Shown in pieces: positions 1-6,569 of a stretch of DNA of 19,909 nucleotides. Under the pieces are notes generated by a model that saw nothing but the letters and a program-made list of their open reading frames with translations, was not told where the DNA came from and searched no databases. This DNA comes from Microcaldota archaeon (lineage in GTDB: Archaea > Micrarchaeota > Micrarchaeia > Micrarchaeales > Micrarchaeaceae), in NCBI GenBank assembly GCA_021829015.1, contig JAJZOJ010000016.1, positions 1-19,909 on the forward strand. The letters are read 5' to 3'. Made by a program: the position numbers and the translations under genes. Within the stretch, counting starts at the first letter, position 1. Each line of letters begins with the position of its first letter.

Positions 1-26
1 GCCACTTACGGAACAGCACTTGATGT
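1..26 (+). repeat. 26-base direct repeat, copy 1
   Basis: Bases 1-26 are identical to 598-623. Both copies are read in the same frame of the same gene and encode ATYGTALDV. The window begins exactly at this copy, so a sequence end caused by an assembly repeat is possible. Confidence 0.85.
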
Positions 27-789
27 TGAGAGTACTGTAAAGTTTTCTGATGACAGAAATAATACTTCATATAGTTCAGCAAACTTGGTCTACTGGAATC
101 TATACACGCCTAAATTTATAAAAATTAAGGAGGATATGAGATACTCGGCAGTTCCAGATATTTTCAACGCTGCCAGAGCTGTTGGAGAGGAGGGTTTACT
201 TGGACACCAAGGACAATTTTTAAGAACAGAAGGAGAAAAGACACGGATACCTAAAGTTCTCACAATAAGTTCAAGTCCTGTTAATACTGCCAGTGTTGAG
301 GCACTCGGAGAAATGGGATCGTTAAACATGCTAAAACAATTGGAGAGGAATACAGGAATGTTCAGCGATGTTAGTGAAGGTGACTTCAAATTCATTAAGC
401 AAAGGTTTGAACTTGGAGAGAAGATGAAAACAATACAGAGATTTCTTTATCTCTATAAAGCTTATACATTTTTCAATAACGGTAGAAATGCAAAGAAAAC
501 AGCAGAAATCATATACGACATAACAAAAAGTCCAAGTATTCTTTCAGAGGCTTATGTTAGGGAAACTGATGCACATTTCAATTCTGGTAAATTCTGGGCC
601 ACTTACGGAACAGCACTTGATGTATCCGCTTATCTTTATGCTGACATCAAAGCAGCAGACATAAATAAAAAATTAGAAGGAGTTAGTGAGGAATCCAGAA
701 CTAATATTCAGAGCAATATCAACTTAGGATATTGGACTAAGAAAGGCTTTGAGCAATACGTTGATTATTTATTTGAAAAGTTCTCGTAA
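1..789 (+). CDS. Unknown AT-rich protein, 5' end cut by window edge
   Basis: The reading frame is open from base 1 to a TAA at 787-789, so this is the last 262 codons of a longer gene. A TTG at 85 could be proposed as a start, but nothing supports it because the frame stays open upstream. I do not recognise the family. The protein is polar and probably mostly helical, with many Lys, Glu, Asn, Tyr and Phe, and I see no clear membrane segment. The peptide ATYGTALDV occurs at residues 1-9 and again at 200-208, encoded by identical 26-base DNA. Composition and codon choice (AGA, ATA, AAA, TTA-rich) are visibly more AT-rich than the rest of the window, which uses AGG, CTT/CTG and GCC. This suggests foreign origin or a fast-evolving surface or mobile gene. 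Coding is likely; function is unknown. Confidence 0.7.
   Translation, partial: ATYGTALDVESTVKFSDDRNNTSYSSANLVYWNLYTPKFIKIKEDMRYSAVPDIFNAARAVGEEGLLGHQGQFLRTEGEKTRIPKVLTISSSPVNTASVEALGEMGSLNMLKQLERNTGMFSDVSEGDFKFIKQRFELGEKMKTIQRFLYLYKAYTFFNNGRNAKKTAEIIYDITKSPSILSEAYVRETDAHFNSGKFWATYGTALDVSAYLYADIKAADINKKLEGVSEESRTNIQSNINLGYWTKKGFEQYVDYLFEKFS
598..623 (+). repeat. 26-base direct repeat, copy 2
   Basis: This is the second perfect copy of bases 1-26. The offset is 597 bases, exactly 199 codons. The flanking sequence differs on the 3' side, but an N-L-x-Y-W motif follows both copies at a distance, which hints at a diverged protein repeat. Confidence 0.85.
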
Positions 790-1073
790 ATTGAATTAGT
801 TATACATGTGAATTGTGCCTTTACTGTAAAGGAGATATTTAAGGATTTTATCCAAACAACAAAATTAGATCCGAATAAATGTCAATGATTGCGATAAATT
901 AAAATCTGATAGTAAATGTAAAACAGTAGGTATGTTATTCTGTCTAGTAGGTAAAGATAACAAGAGCCAGATTGGGGATTACGATTTCAAATTTAATGCT
1001 TGAATCTCCCGCTGGTTGCGTTTGTGATGCGCCGTGCAGTTAGGAATGAACACTTTCTCTACGTAAATTAACC
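790..1073. other. Gene-poor AT-rich spacer with palindromes
   Basis: No convincing coding frame is present. I see a 15-base palindrome at 818-832. The octamer AGTAGGTA occurs at 925-932 and 946-953, 21 bases apart. An imperfect hairpin lies at 975-1010: outer arms GGGA/TCCC, inner arms GATTTCAA/TTGAATC with one bulge. Base composition changes from AT-rich to the GC-richer background near 1010. The hairpin lies about 65 bases before the transposase-like remnant and may be an old element end, but this is only a suggestion. Confidence 0.4.
818..832. promoter_or_regulatory. Perfect 7-1-7 palindrome, operator-like
   Basis: CCTTTAC-T-GTAAAGG is a perfect inverted repeat with a single central base, 28 bases after the stop codon of the partial AT-rich gene. 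The one-base centre fits a dimeric protein-binding site better than an RNA hairpin. No gene in either direction starts close enough to name a target. Confidence 0.35.
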
Positions 1074-1181
1074 ATGCCGATTTCTCGTGCATCGCACAAA
1101 GTGTACGAAATATGGTGCCATTTTGCGGTATGTGCAAAATACAGGAAATGGATGCTATTGGAAACGGATAAATATTCTGAG
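1074..1181 (+). pseudogene. Remnant of IS200/IS605-type TnpA (Y1) transposase N-terminus
   Basis: The frame starting with ATG at 1074 encodes a peptide with SHKVYEIWCHFAVCAKYRKW at residues 7-26. This strongly resembles the start of Y1 tyrosine transposases of IS200/IS605 elements, where a V-Y-E/K-x-x-Y-H-x-V-W-x-x-K-Y-R pattern opens the protein. After about residue 36 the similarity fades. The HUH motif and the catalytic Tyr, expected further on in an intact enzyme, are absent, and the frame runs into the 3' end of ispD. It is therefore a 5' fragment of a dead element. A 7-base inverted repeat (ATTTTGC, 1120-1126; GCAAAAT, 1134-1140) lies inside it. The call rests on recalled family consensus, not a search; chance similarity over 30 residues is the alternative. 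Confidence 0.45.
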
Positions 1182-1220
1182 TATATGGGGCATATGTCCT
1201 TGGGATGTTCAACCTCGGCT

Positions 1221-1943
1221 TTATGGGTTGGGCCTCCAGCAATATCCTGCCTTTGATGCTATGAACCTCTCCGCCTCCTCGACGTCCTCGATGGTTGTAA
1301 GCTTGATGTTGTACCTGGCGCCCTCATATACCGTAACGCACCCTCCTATGTTCTCAACCATTGCCGCGTCATCGTTAACGTCATAGTTTGTCCTCTCATG
1401 CGCTTTTGCTAGCAGAGCGTAATCAAACACCTGGGGCGTTTGTATGATCCTAAGGTTGTCCCTCTGCACAGTTTCCTTCACTACCTCGATGCTGCCATCG
1501 ATTCGCGTTCTTTTTATAGTGTCGTTCACTTTTATCGCTGCTACTGTTGCGCCCGTTTCCCTCACTGCGATCAGTCCTCTTTCCAGTATGTCATGGGTTA
1601 TGCACGGCCTGGCGGCGTCATGTATTATGACTGTGTCGCAGCTTTCAATGAGGCAGCCCAGTCCGTTCTTGACAGAGTCCTGCCTTCTTGGTCCGCCCTG
1701 GCATATCCTGATTACCTTCTTCCAGCCATCTTTCCTCATGAGCTCTTCGCCTTGTTTTATGTCACTCTCATGCAATACTAGAACGATTCTGCCTACGGCG
1801 TCGAACTGCTCAAACGCCTCAACGGTCCAAGCAAGCGTAGGCCTTCTCAGCAAATCCATGAATATCTTGTTTTTTCCCATTCTTACGCTTGATCCCGCGC
1901 CTACTATTACAGCAGCGGTTTTTGATTTCTCCAGGATTGTCAC
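1221..1943 (-). CDS. ispD: IspD, MEP cytidylyltransferase
   Basis: This is 2-C-methyl-D-erythritol 4-phosphate cytidylyltransferase, the third step of the MEP isoprenoid pathway (MEP + CTP to CDP-ME + PPi), a cytosolic enzyme. The 240-residue length fits the family (about 230). Visible motifs are the N-terminal nucleotide-binding loop VGAGSSVRMGKNK (14-26, with R21), IIHDAARP (106-113), DTIKRT (141-146), the QRDNLRIIQTPQVF segment (160-173) and NIKLTTIED (212-220, with the substrate Lys at 214). The start is GTG at 1943; no better Met lies before the nucleotide-binding loop. No Shine-Dalgarno or well-placed TATA precedes it, so it is probably read from the upstream YjbQ-domain gene, 51 bases away on the same strand. 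The short C-terminal tail (about 15 residues) lies against the transposase remnant. The catalytic residues appear intact. Confidence 0.93.
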   Translation of the reverse strand: MTILEKSKTAAVIVGAGSSVRMGKNKIFMDLLRRPTLAWTVEAFEQFDAVGRIVLVLHESDIKQGEELMRKDGWKKVIRICQGGPRRQDSVKNGLGCLIESCDTVIIHDAARPCITHDILERGLIAVRETGATVAAIKVNDTIKRTRIDGSIEVVKETVQRDNLRIIQTPQVFDYALLAKAHERTNYDVNDDAAMVENIGGCVTVYEGARYNIKLTTIEDVEEAERFIASKAGYCWRPNP

Positions 1944-1994
1944 CGTATTGCATTATAGCGGCTTTTGTATGTGGTCGCAGTGCTGCACCATGAA

Positions 1995-3119
1995 TTAGTT
2001 TACCTGGCCCTCGCTAGGCTCCAGCTCCTTGGTCCCTATTATAGAGACAGCCGCCCCCCTTTCCCTTGGCGGCAGGGTATCGCAGTCTATGTGCAGTATC
2101 CTGTCATTGCCGTCAAGCTGCAGCTTTCCGCCCTTGAACTGCACAAGGGTGTAGAACCCTATGAGCGAGGCCATGACGTGGCTCTGCCCGTTGAGGTCCC
2201 CAAGGGGCTTGCCGTCCTTGCGAAGCTCAAGTACGCCCTTTGAGCTGAGCCTGTTGTGGTAGTATTGAGTGGGGTCCTCTGGGGCCACCTCTAACAGGTC
2301 CCTATGCAGCGACTTCATCTTTGCGGGATCCATCTTTATCATGCCTATGGTGGTGTGGAGCGTCGTTACCAGCGCGTAACCGTCGTTCAGGCCTGATTCG
2401 GCAACTACCTTCTGGACCTCATCGGTGACGTCCTTGTGCCAGAACCCGCTGTGGGGCTTGTCCGGGACCGTGAACCTCCTTATGGAGTCCACTTTCACGA
2501 GCGAAGCGGTAAGGTCCAGTTCATGCCGCCCTATGTTCTCGTCTATGAGCGCTGGCCTGCCCCATGTGCCGTAATCGAGCTTGCTGCCCTCGAAAGGTAT
2601 CGGAAGGTATGGGGTCATTATCGAGCCTATGGTGTGCTGCGTACTTGTGCCGTCGTTTATCCTTGCCAGCACCCTCTTCAGCGCCTTCTTTATGTCCCTT
2701 GCGGTCCCGCCGAAGCTGTCGAACTCCGAAAAGGTATATGTGAAATCGTTTATTATCGCTATGCCGTTCCTCAGGTCCGGGCGCTCAAGGACCGCGTTCT
2801 TTACGGTCATGTCAAGCGCATCGGCCACGTTGACAACTATGTGCTTGTCAAGCAGCCTCTCGTTTACCTTGCGCATTATGGCCATCTCCTCCTCGTTGCA
2901 TATGCCATCTATCTTGTCGAATACGCTCTTTGGTATAATGCGCTCCTTGCGCACCTCGAAATTCATCTTGTGGCCCAGCTCGAACAGGGCCCTGACATGC
3001 TGTATCTTCTCCTTGTCCTCTGTAAGGAACAGGGGCAGCTCCCTCCTAAGGGTCTTGGCTACGCCGCCACTTTCCTCTTTAACGTGCGTTTGCGGGGTTC
3101 GCATCATCGTTTCTGTCAT
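1995..3119 (-). CDS. YjbQ/UPF0047 domain fused to an unknown N-terminal domain
   Basis: Residues about 213-365 form a YjbQ (UPF0047) domain: TDEVQKVV, then GYALVTTLHTTIGM with the His-Thr-Thr motif at 255-257, YYHNRLSS, LNGQSHVMASLIGFYTLV, GKLQLDGNDRILHIDCD, PPRERG and a final VSIIG strand. Family members are usually about 135-140 residues long. Some have been reported to have weak thiamine-phosphate synthase activity, but the physiological role is unsettled. The first 210 residues match no family I recognise. They are mixed helical/strand, without membrane segments or obvious metal motifs, and contain SFGGTARDIKKALKRV (135-150). The gene lies between a 51-codon ORF and ispD on the same strand, probably as one operon. 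A link to the MEP pathway through DXP, shared with bacterial thiazole synthesis, is only inference. The C-terminal call is firm; the N-terminal part is unknown. Confidence 0.82.
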   Translation of the reverse strand: MTETMMRTPQTHVKEESGGVAKTLRRELPLFLTEDKEKIQHVRALFELGHKMNFEVRKERIIPKSVFDKIDGICNEEEMAIMRKVNERLLDKHIVVNVADALDMTVKNAVLERPDLRNGIAIINDFTYTFSEFDSFGGTARDIKKALKRVLARINDGTSTQHTIGSIMTPYLPIPFEGSKLDYGTWGRPALIDENIGRHELDLTASLVKVDSIRRFTVPDKPHSGFWHKDVTDEVQKVVAESGLNDGYALVTTLHTTIGMIKMDPAKMKSLHRDLLEVAPEDPTQYYHNRLSSKGVLELRKDGKPLGDLNGQSHVMASLIGFYTLVQFKGGKLQLDGNDRILHIDCDTLPPRERGAAVSIIGTKELEPSEGQVN

Positions 3120-3133
3120 GCAATCATCGGTCG

Positions 3134-3289
3134 TTATGCGGTATCGCAGAAGATTCCGCTTACCCTGGTCGTCCTTTGGCAGTAGTACTGGGCGGTTACG
3201 CCGCCCATGGTGTAGTCGTTCCCATATGGCACGTCTGTGGCTCCCGCTGCGGCATGTGAATAATGCGCCATTGCTGTTTTGCCATCCAT
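3134..3289 (-). CDS. Small ORF, 51 residues, leading the yjbQ-ispD operon
   Basis: An ATG at 3289 opens a 51-codon frame ending in TAA at 3134-3136, 14 bases before the YjbQ-domain gene. The peptide begins MDGKTAMAHYSHAAAG and contains PYGNDYTMGGVTAQYYC; it has two cysteines and is soluble-looking. I know no homologue. Support: codon choice matches the neighbours (GCC, GGC, ACC, GTA), and a TATA-like element (3321-3330 on this strand) is centred 36 bases before the ATG, the spacing seen at other genes here. Without this ORF, the 317-base gap would be the second longest non-coding stretch in a very compact window. A shorter overlapping frame from an ATG at 3285 exists but is less convincing. 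It could instead be an untranslated leader. Confidence 0.5.
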   Translation of the reverse strand: MDGKTAMAHYSHAAAGATDVPYGNDYTMGGVTAQYYCQRTTRVSGIFCDTA

Positions 3290-3320
3290 CTAAACACGCT
3301 ATGATTAACGCTGCGACACG

Positions 3321-3330
3321 TATAATAATA
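3321..3330 (-). promoter_or_regulatory. TATA element for the small ORF-yjbQ-ispD operon
   Basis: On the minus strand the sequence reads TATTATTATA, centred 36 bases before the ATG at 3289. It is the only strong AT-rich box in the minus direction in this gap. Confidence 0.5.
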
Positions 3331-3399
3331 CCCCTTTACGGTGCGGCATTTGACGTATCGCACCCAAAGGCCACAGCATACCTGCCGCTTTTGGTTAGA

Positions 3400-3410
3400 T
3401 TAATATATTT
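3400..3410 (+). promoter_or_regulatory. TATA element for ispE
   Basis: TTAATATATTT is centred about 32 bases before the ispE ATG at 3437, implying a very short or absent leader. Confidence 0.6.
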
Positions 3411-3436
3411 GGAAATGGTAAGGATATGCTGATAAG

Positions 3437-4429
3437 ATGGCCAGCAACTGCATAGCGGCGGACAGGAACTTTGCAGGCATAACCATGCACACCGATGGCA
3501 GCTACAGCGCCAAGGCCCCTGCGAAGATAAACAGGATATTGAGGGTAGGGGAAAGGGACCCTGTCTCAGGGATTCACAATACAGAATCGATAATGCTTGC
3601 CGTCTCCTCCCCTGTTGACGAGGTCAGCGTACGTCCATCCTATAGGGGGGACTTCAGGATAGAGGGAAGCATAGTATGCAATAGGGAGGGCAACATACTG
3701 TTCAAGGCCAAAAGGGAGCTTGAGAGGGCCATGGCGGAAAATGGCGACAGGCCGGAAATAAACTGCGTCATCAGGCTCCAGAAGGAGATTCCAATAGGAT
3801 CCGGAATGGGCGGGGGCAGCTCCGACGCCGCAGCGTTTATGAGGATAGCCAACAGGATATTCGGCCTGGGGTTCGATGCGAAGGAGATGGAATCAATAGC
3901 ATTGAGGGTGGGCAGCGATGTCCCGTTCTTCCTGAACGGGGGACATGCAATCGTCCAGGTATCAAATACGCAGGCAATCACACCTATTGAGGAGCGCCTG
4001 GACAGGTATTACGTAATAGCAAGGCCCCACATGAGGCTTGACACAAGGGAGATGTACGAAGAGTTCGACAGATTCGTTGCAGCCTCCTACAGAAAGCAGA
4101 CAAAGATAACGATGTATGACGAGCTTAAGCTTCTTAGGAACTCCATGGACGGGCTTGGGAGCAACGGCCACACTAGCGAGCTGTCAATAAGGACAGGCCA
4201 TATCAGCAACGATTTCACGCCCCTGGCCGCGTCAAGGTGCAGAGACGTTTTCCTCTTGATGAGCAAGATGTCCGCAAATGCCGCTGAATGGGGATTGACA
4301 GGCAAAGGGCCTACGGTGTTCGCAGGGTTCGACAAGGTCGAAAACTGCAACAGGTGCGTGGAGAGGATAATGCCCTGGTTCAACGGCGACATTTACATTG
4401 CAAGGCCGGTAGAACGCTGGGGAATGTAA
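3437..4429 (+). CDS. ispE: IspE, CDP-ME kinase (GHMP kinase family)
   Basis: This is 4-diphosphocytidyl-2-C-methyl-D-erythritol kinase, the fourth MEP step, which phosphorylates the 2-hydroxyl of CDP-ME using ATP. N-terminal SAKAPAKINRIL (24-35) carries the conserved Lys30. The ATP-binding GHMP motif PIGSGMGGGSSDAAAF lies at 119-134. RVGSDVPFFLNGG (157-169) holds the catalytic Asp161, a pattern typical of IspE rather than mevalonate kinase. The third GHMP motif is GLTGKGPTVFAGF, where bacterial enzymes usually have G-S-G-P. At 330 residues it is longer than E. coli IspE (283). About 20 extra residues lie before the first motif if ATG 3437 is used (ATG 3485 is an alternative), and an extra segment lies around residues 215-255. 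It is transcribed alone from its own TATA element and converges on ispC with a 19-base gap. Confidence 0.92.
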   Translation: MASNCIAADRNFAGITMHTDGSYSAKAPAKINRILRVGERDPVSGIHNTESIMLAVSSPVDEVSVRPSYRGDFRIEGSIVCNREGNILFKAKRELERAMAENGDRPEINCVIRLQKEIPIGSGMGGGSSDAAAFMRIANRIFGLGFDAKEMESIALRVGSDVPFFLNGGHAIVQVSNTQAITPIEERLDRYYVIARPHMRLDTREMYEEFDRFVAASYRKQTKITMYDELKLLRNSMDGLGSNGHTSELSIRTGHISNDFTPLAASRCRDVFLLMSKMSANAAEWGLTGKGPTVFAGFDKVENCNRCVERIMPWFNGDIYIARPVERWGM

Positions 4430-4448
4430 ACGTAGTTGCATCAACTTT

Positions 4449-5627
4449 CTATTTCCTGCTTAATCCGCTGAGGCCGTGCATATCCGCAACGTGCCTCCTG
4501 GCCTCCTTGTCCGCATCTAGTATGTCCTCAAGCGATGGGTTGTCTATCGAGGAATGCTTCTGCATGGCGCTTCTTACCGATTCCTCTATGTCTAGGAACC
4601 CTATCCTACCTTTCAGGAAAAGATCCACTGCCATCTCATCCGCGCCGTTCAGAACCGCAGGCATAGTGCCGCCTATCTTTGCCGCCGTGCGCGCAAGCTT
4701 CAGGCATCCAAACGTCTCCTCGTCCGGCCTGTAGAATTCGAACCTTTGCGAAGTAAGGTCAAGCCTCTTGTCCGATGGGTTGGGATTCCTTGTCCTGTAT
4801 ACGGCATGCTCTATCGGAAGCCTCATGTCCGGAAGGCCAAGCTGGGCCTTCATGCTCCCGTCCCTGAACTGCACCAGTGAGTGGACTATGCTCTGCGGAT
4901 GGACAACTACCTCTATCCTTTCAATCGGTATTCCGAACAGCCATTTGGCCTCTATTATCTCGAAGCCCTTGTTCATCAGGGTGGACGAATCTATCGTGAT
5001 GCGGCCGCCCATCGTCCATGTGGGGTGCTTTAGGGCGTCCTCCTTCCTTACGTTCTTCAGCTCGCTCCGCCCCCTATTCCTGAAAGGGCCTCCCGATGCG
5101 GTGATTATTAGCTTCTCTATCTCATCAGAATTTTCCCCATGCATGCACTGCCATATAGCGCTGTGCTCGCTGTCTATCGGGTATATCCTTGTGGCCATGA
5201 CGTGCTTCATGCCCATCACAAGGCTTCCGGCAGTCACCAGCGTCTCCTTGTTCGCAAGGGCCACGTCCTTGCCCTTCTTGATGAATTCTATGTTCGGGAC
5301 CAGTCCGGATATCCCCACAGTGGAGCTAACCACAAGCCCTACGTCGCCGCCGGTGCATGAATCTATCGCCTCGTCCTGCCCCGCAAGGGCCTTGATGCCG
5401 GTGCCGCTAAGCCCTAGGCGCAGCAGTTCGGACACGGACTTGTCCACGACCGCCGCATATTTGGGCCTGAATTCCTTCGCCTGCTCGATTAGAAGGCCTA
5501 CGTTGGAATTGCACACAAGAGACACGATCTCGTATCCCCCATGCCTCCTTAGGACATCTAGCGTCTGCGTGCCTATCGATCCGGTAGAGCCGTATACCGC
5601 GATCCCCTTCTTACTCCTGGCGTTCAT
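4449..5627 (-). CDS. ispC: IspC (Dxr), DXP reductoisomerase
   Basis: This is 1-deoxy-D-xylulose 5-phosphate reductoisomerase: the NADPH- and divalent-metal-dependent conversion of DXP to MEP, the committed MEP step and the target of fosmidomycin. The 392-residue length is normal. Motifs: NADPH loop YGSTGSIGTQTLDVL (12-26), ALANKETLVTAG (123-134), metal site IDSEHSAIWQC (151-161; Asp152, Glu154), ITASGGPFR (175-183), the flexible substrate-covering loop HPTWTMGGRITID (201-213; Trp204), LMNKGFEIIEAKWLFG (217-232; Lys220, Glu223, Glu226) and HPQSIVHSLVQFRDGSMKAQ (243-262). Every catalytic position I can check is present. Its ATG overlaps the TGA of the upstream gnd gene as ATGA, so translation is probably coupled. 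It should be co-transcribed with gnd and the hypothetical gene before it. Identification is essentially certain; its presence next to archaeal-type genes is the surprise. Confidence 0.96.
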   Translation of the reverse strand: MNARSKKGIAVYGSTGSIGTQTLDVLRRHGGYEIVSLVCNSNVGLLIEQAKEFRPKYAAVVDKSVSELLRLGLSGTGIKALAGQDEAIDSCTGGDVGLVVSSTVGISGLVPNIEFIKKGKDVALANKETLVTAGSLVMGMKHVMATRIYPIDSEHSAIWQCMHGENSDEIEKLIITASGGPFRNRGRSELKNVRKEDALKHPTWTMGGRITIDSSTLMNKGFEIIEAKWLFGIPIERIEVVVHPQSIVHSLVQFRDGSMKAQLGLPDMRLPIEHAVYRTRNPNPSDKRLDLTSQRFEFYRPDEETFGCLKLARTAAKIGGTMPAVLNGADEMAVDLFLKGRIGFLDIEESVRSAMQKHSSIDNPSLEDILDADKEARRHVADMHGLSGLSRK

Positions 5628-6547
5628 TTACCATCTTCCCTCTTTACGTCGTGGCCCCCGAACTCGTGCCTTAGCGCCGCGAGCATCCTGACGCCGAAGC
5701 GCTGCTCGGACCTGCTCCTGAACCTCTCATACAGCGATTCGGTTATGGCTGTGAATGGTATGTTGTACTCTATGGCTGTCTGTATCGCCCATCTTCCCTC
5801 TCCTGTGTCATTCACGTATGGCGCAATGAGGGAAAGATTCCTGTCGTTGCTTCTTATCGCCCTTCCTGCAAGCTCCACCAGGTAGCTCTTTATCACTGAG
5901 CCGTTGTTCCACAAGTCGCATATTGCTGCCGTATCGAGGTCCTTGTACGGCCCCATGTCGCTTACCAGCTCCATGCCCTCGGCGATGGACTGCATCATCC
6001 CGTATTCTATCGCATTGTGTACCATCTTGACGAAGTGGCCTGATCCAGATGGCCCGGTATAGAGGAAGCCGTTCTCGACGCTAGCGTCCCTGAATAGCCC
6101 CTCGGCATAATCGAATGCCTCCCTGTCCCCACCTACCATTATGCACATCCCGTGGAGTGCGCCATATGGCCCTCCGCTGCATCCCGCATCCAAGTGGAGT
6201 ATCCCCTTGCCGCTCAGGTTTTCATGCAGCCTTATCGAGTTCTTGAAATTGGAGTTGGAACCGTCTACTATTATGTCCCCTTTATTCAGAAGCCCTGCCA
6301 GCTTACCTATCATGTCGTTGGTGACATCCCCGGCCGGAAGCATCACCCATATGAGCCTCCTCTTGCCTCCCAGGGCCTTAGCCATCTCCTCAACGGATTG
6401 CACACCGATGGCCCCCTTGGCCTTTACCTCTTCAAGCGGCCCTGGAGACCTGTTCCATGCGATTACCCTGTAATCCTTCCCGAGAAGGTTAAGGACTATG
6501 TTCTTCCCCATCTTTCCAAGGCCGATGAAGCCTATCTCCCTGTCCAT
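5624..6547 (-). CDS. gnd: 6-phosphogluconate dehydrogenase, decarboxylating (short YqeC/GntZ-like type)
   Basis: It should oxidatively decarboxylate 6-phosphogluconate to ribulose 5-phosphate and reduce NAD(P)+. From ATG 6547 the protein has 307 residues, the length of the short class. The Rossmann loop IGFIGLGKMGKN follows the start. VDGSNSNFKNS, DAGCSGGPYGALHG, MVGGDREAF and the catalytic stretch SGHFVKMVHNAIEYGMM follow, with the proton-relay Lys (174) and Glu (181) both present. The C-terminal NDTGEGRWAIQTAIEYNIP is characteristic of true 6PGDH. An upstream GTG at 6583 would overlap the preceding gene by 14 bases; the ATG leaves 22 bases and starts just before the Rossmann fold, so I prefer it. 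The end overlaps the ispC start (ATGA). The operon places an NAD(P)H- and pentose-producing enzyme with the NADPH-using DXR. Cofactor preference cannot be read with confidence. Confidence 0.9.
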   Translation of the reverse strand: MDREIGFIGLGKMGKNIVLNLLGKDYRVIAWNRSPGPLEEVKAKGAIGVQSVEEMAKALGGKRRLIWVMLPAGDVTNDMIGKLAGLLNKGDIIVDGSNSNFKNSIRLHENLSGKGILHLDAGCSGGPYGALHGMCIMVGGDREAFDYAEGLFRDASVENGFLYTGPSGSGHFVKMVHNAIEYGMMQSIAEGMELVSDMGPYKDLDTAAICDLWNNGSVIKSYLVELAGRAIRSNDRNLSLIAPYVNDTGEGRWAIQTAIEYNIPFTAITESLYERFRSRSEQRFGVRMLAALRHEFGGHDVKREDGK

Positions 6548-6569
6548 CAAATCAATACGAAGAGGGCAA

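Noticed and set aside
1000..1015. TTGAATC-containing stretch resembling a tRNA T arm, as an attachment-site remnant
   Set aside because: The flanks do not form a T stem, and no acceptor stem can be built; it fits the imperfect hairpin better.
1120..1140. ATTTTGC/GCAAAAT hairpin as a transcription terminator
   Set aside because: No T-rich tract follows it, archaeal termination does not rely on hairpins, and it lies inside the transposase-like remnant.
979..1242. An 87-residue minus-strand frame over the spacer and the ispD end
   Set aside because: It overlaps the ispD 3' end in another frame, has no family resemblance or promoter, and lies over the transposase-like segment on the other strand.
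3285..3289. Second start for a 29-residue frame overlapping the 51-residue ORF
   Set aside because: It is shorter, ends early, and is a shifted frame of the better-supported ORF.
4449..5691. Long plus-strand frame (4768-5691) opposite ispC, and similar long antisense frames elsewhere
   Set aside because: They are mirror frames of GC-richer genes with low-complexity translations and no motifs.
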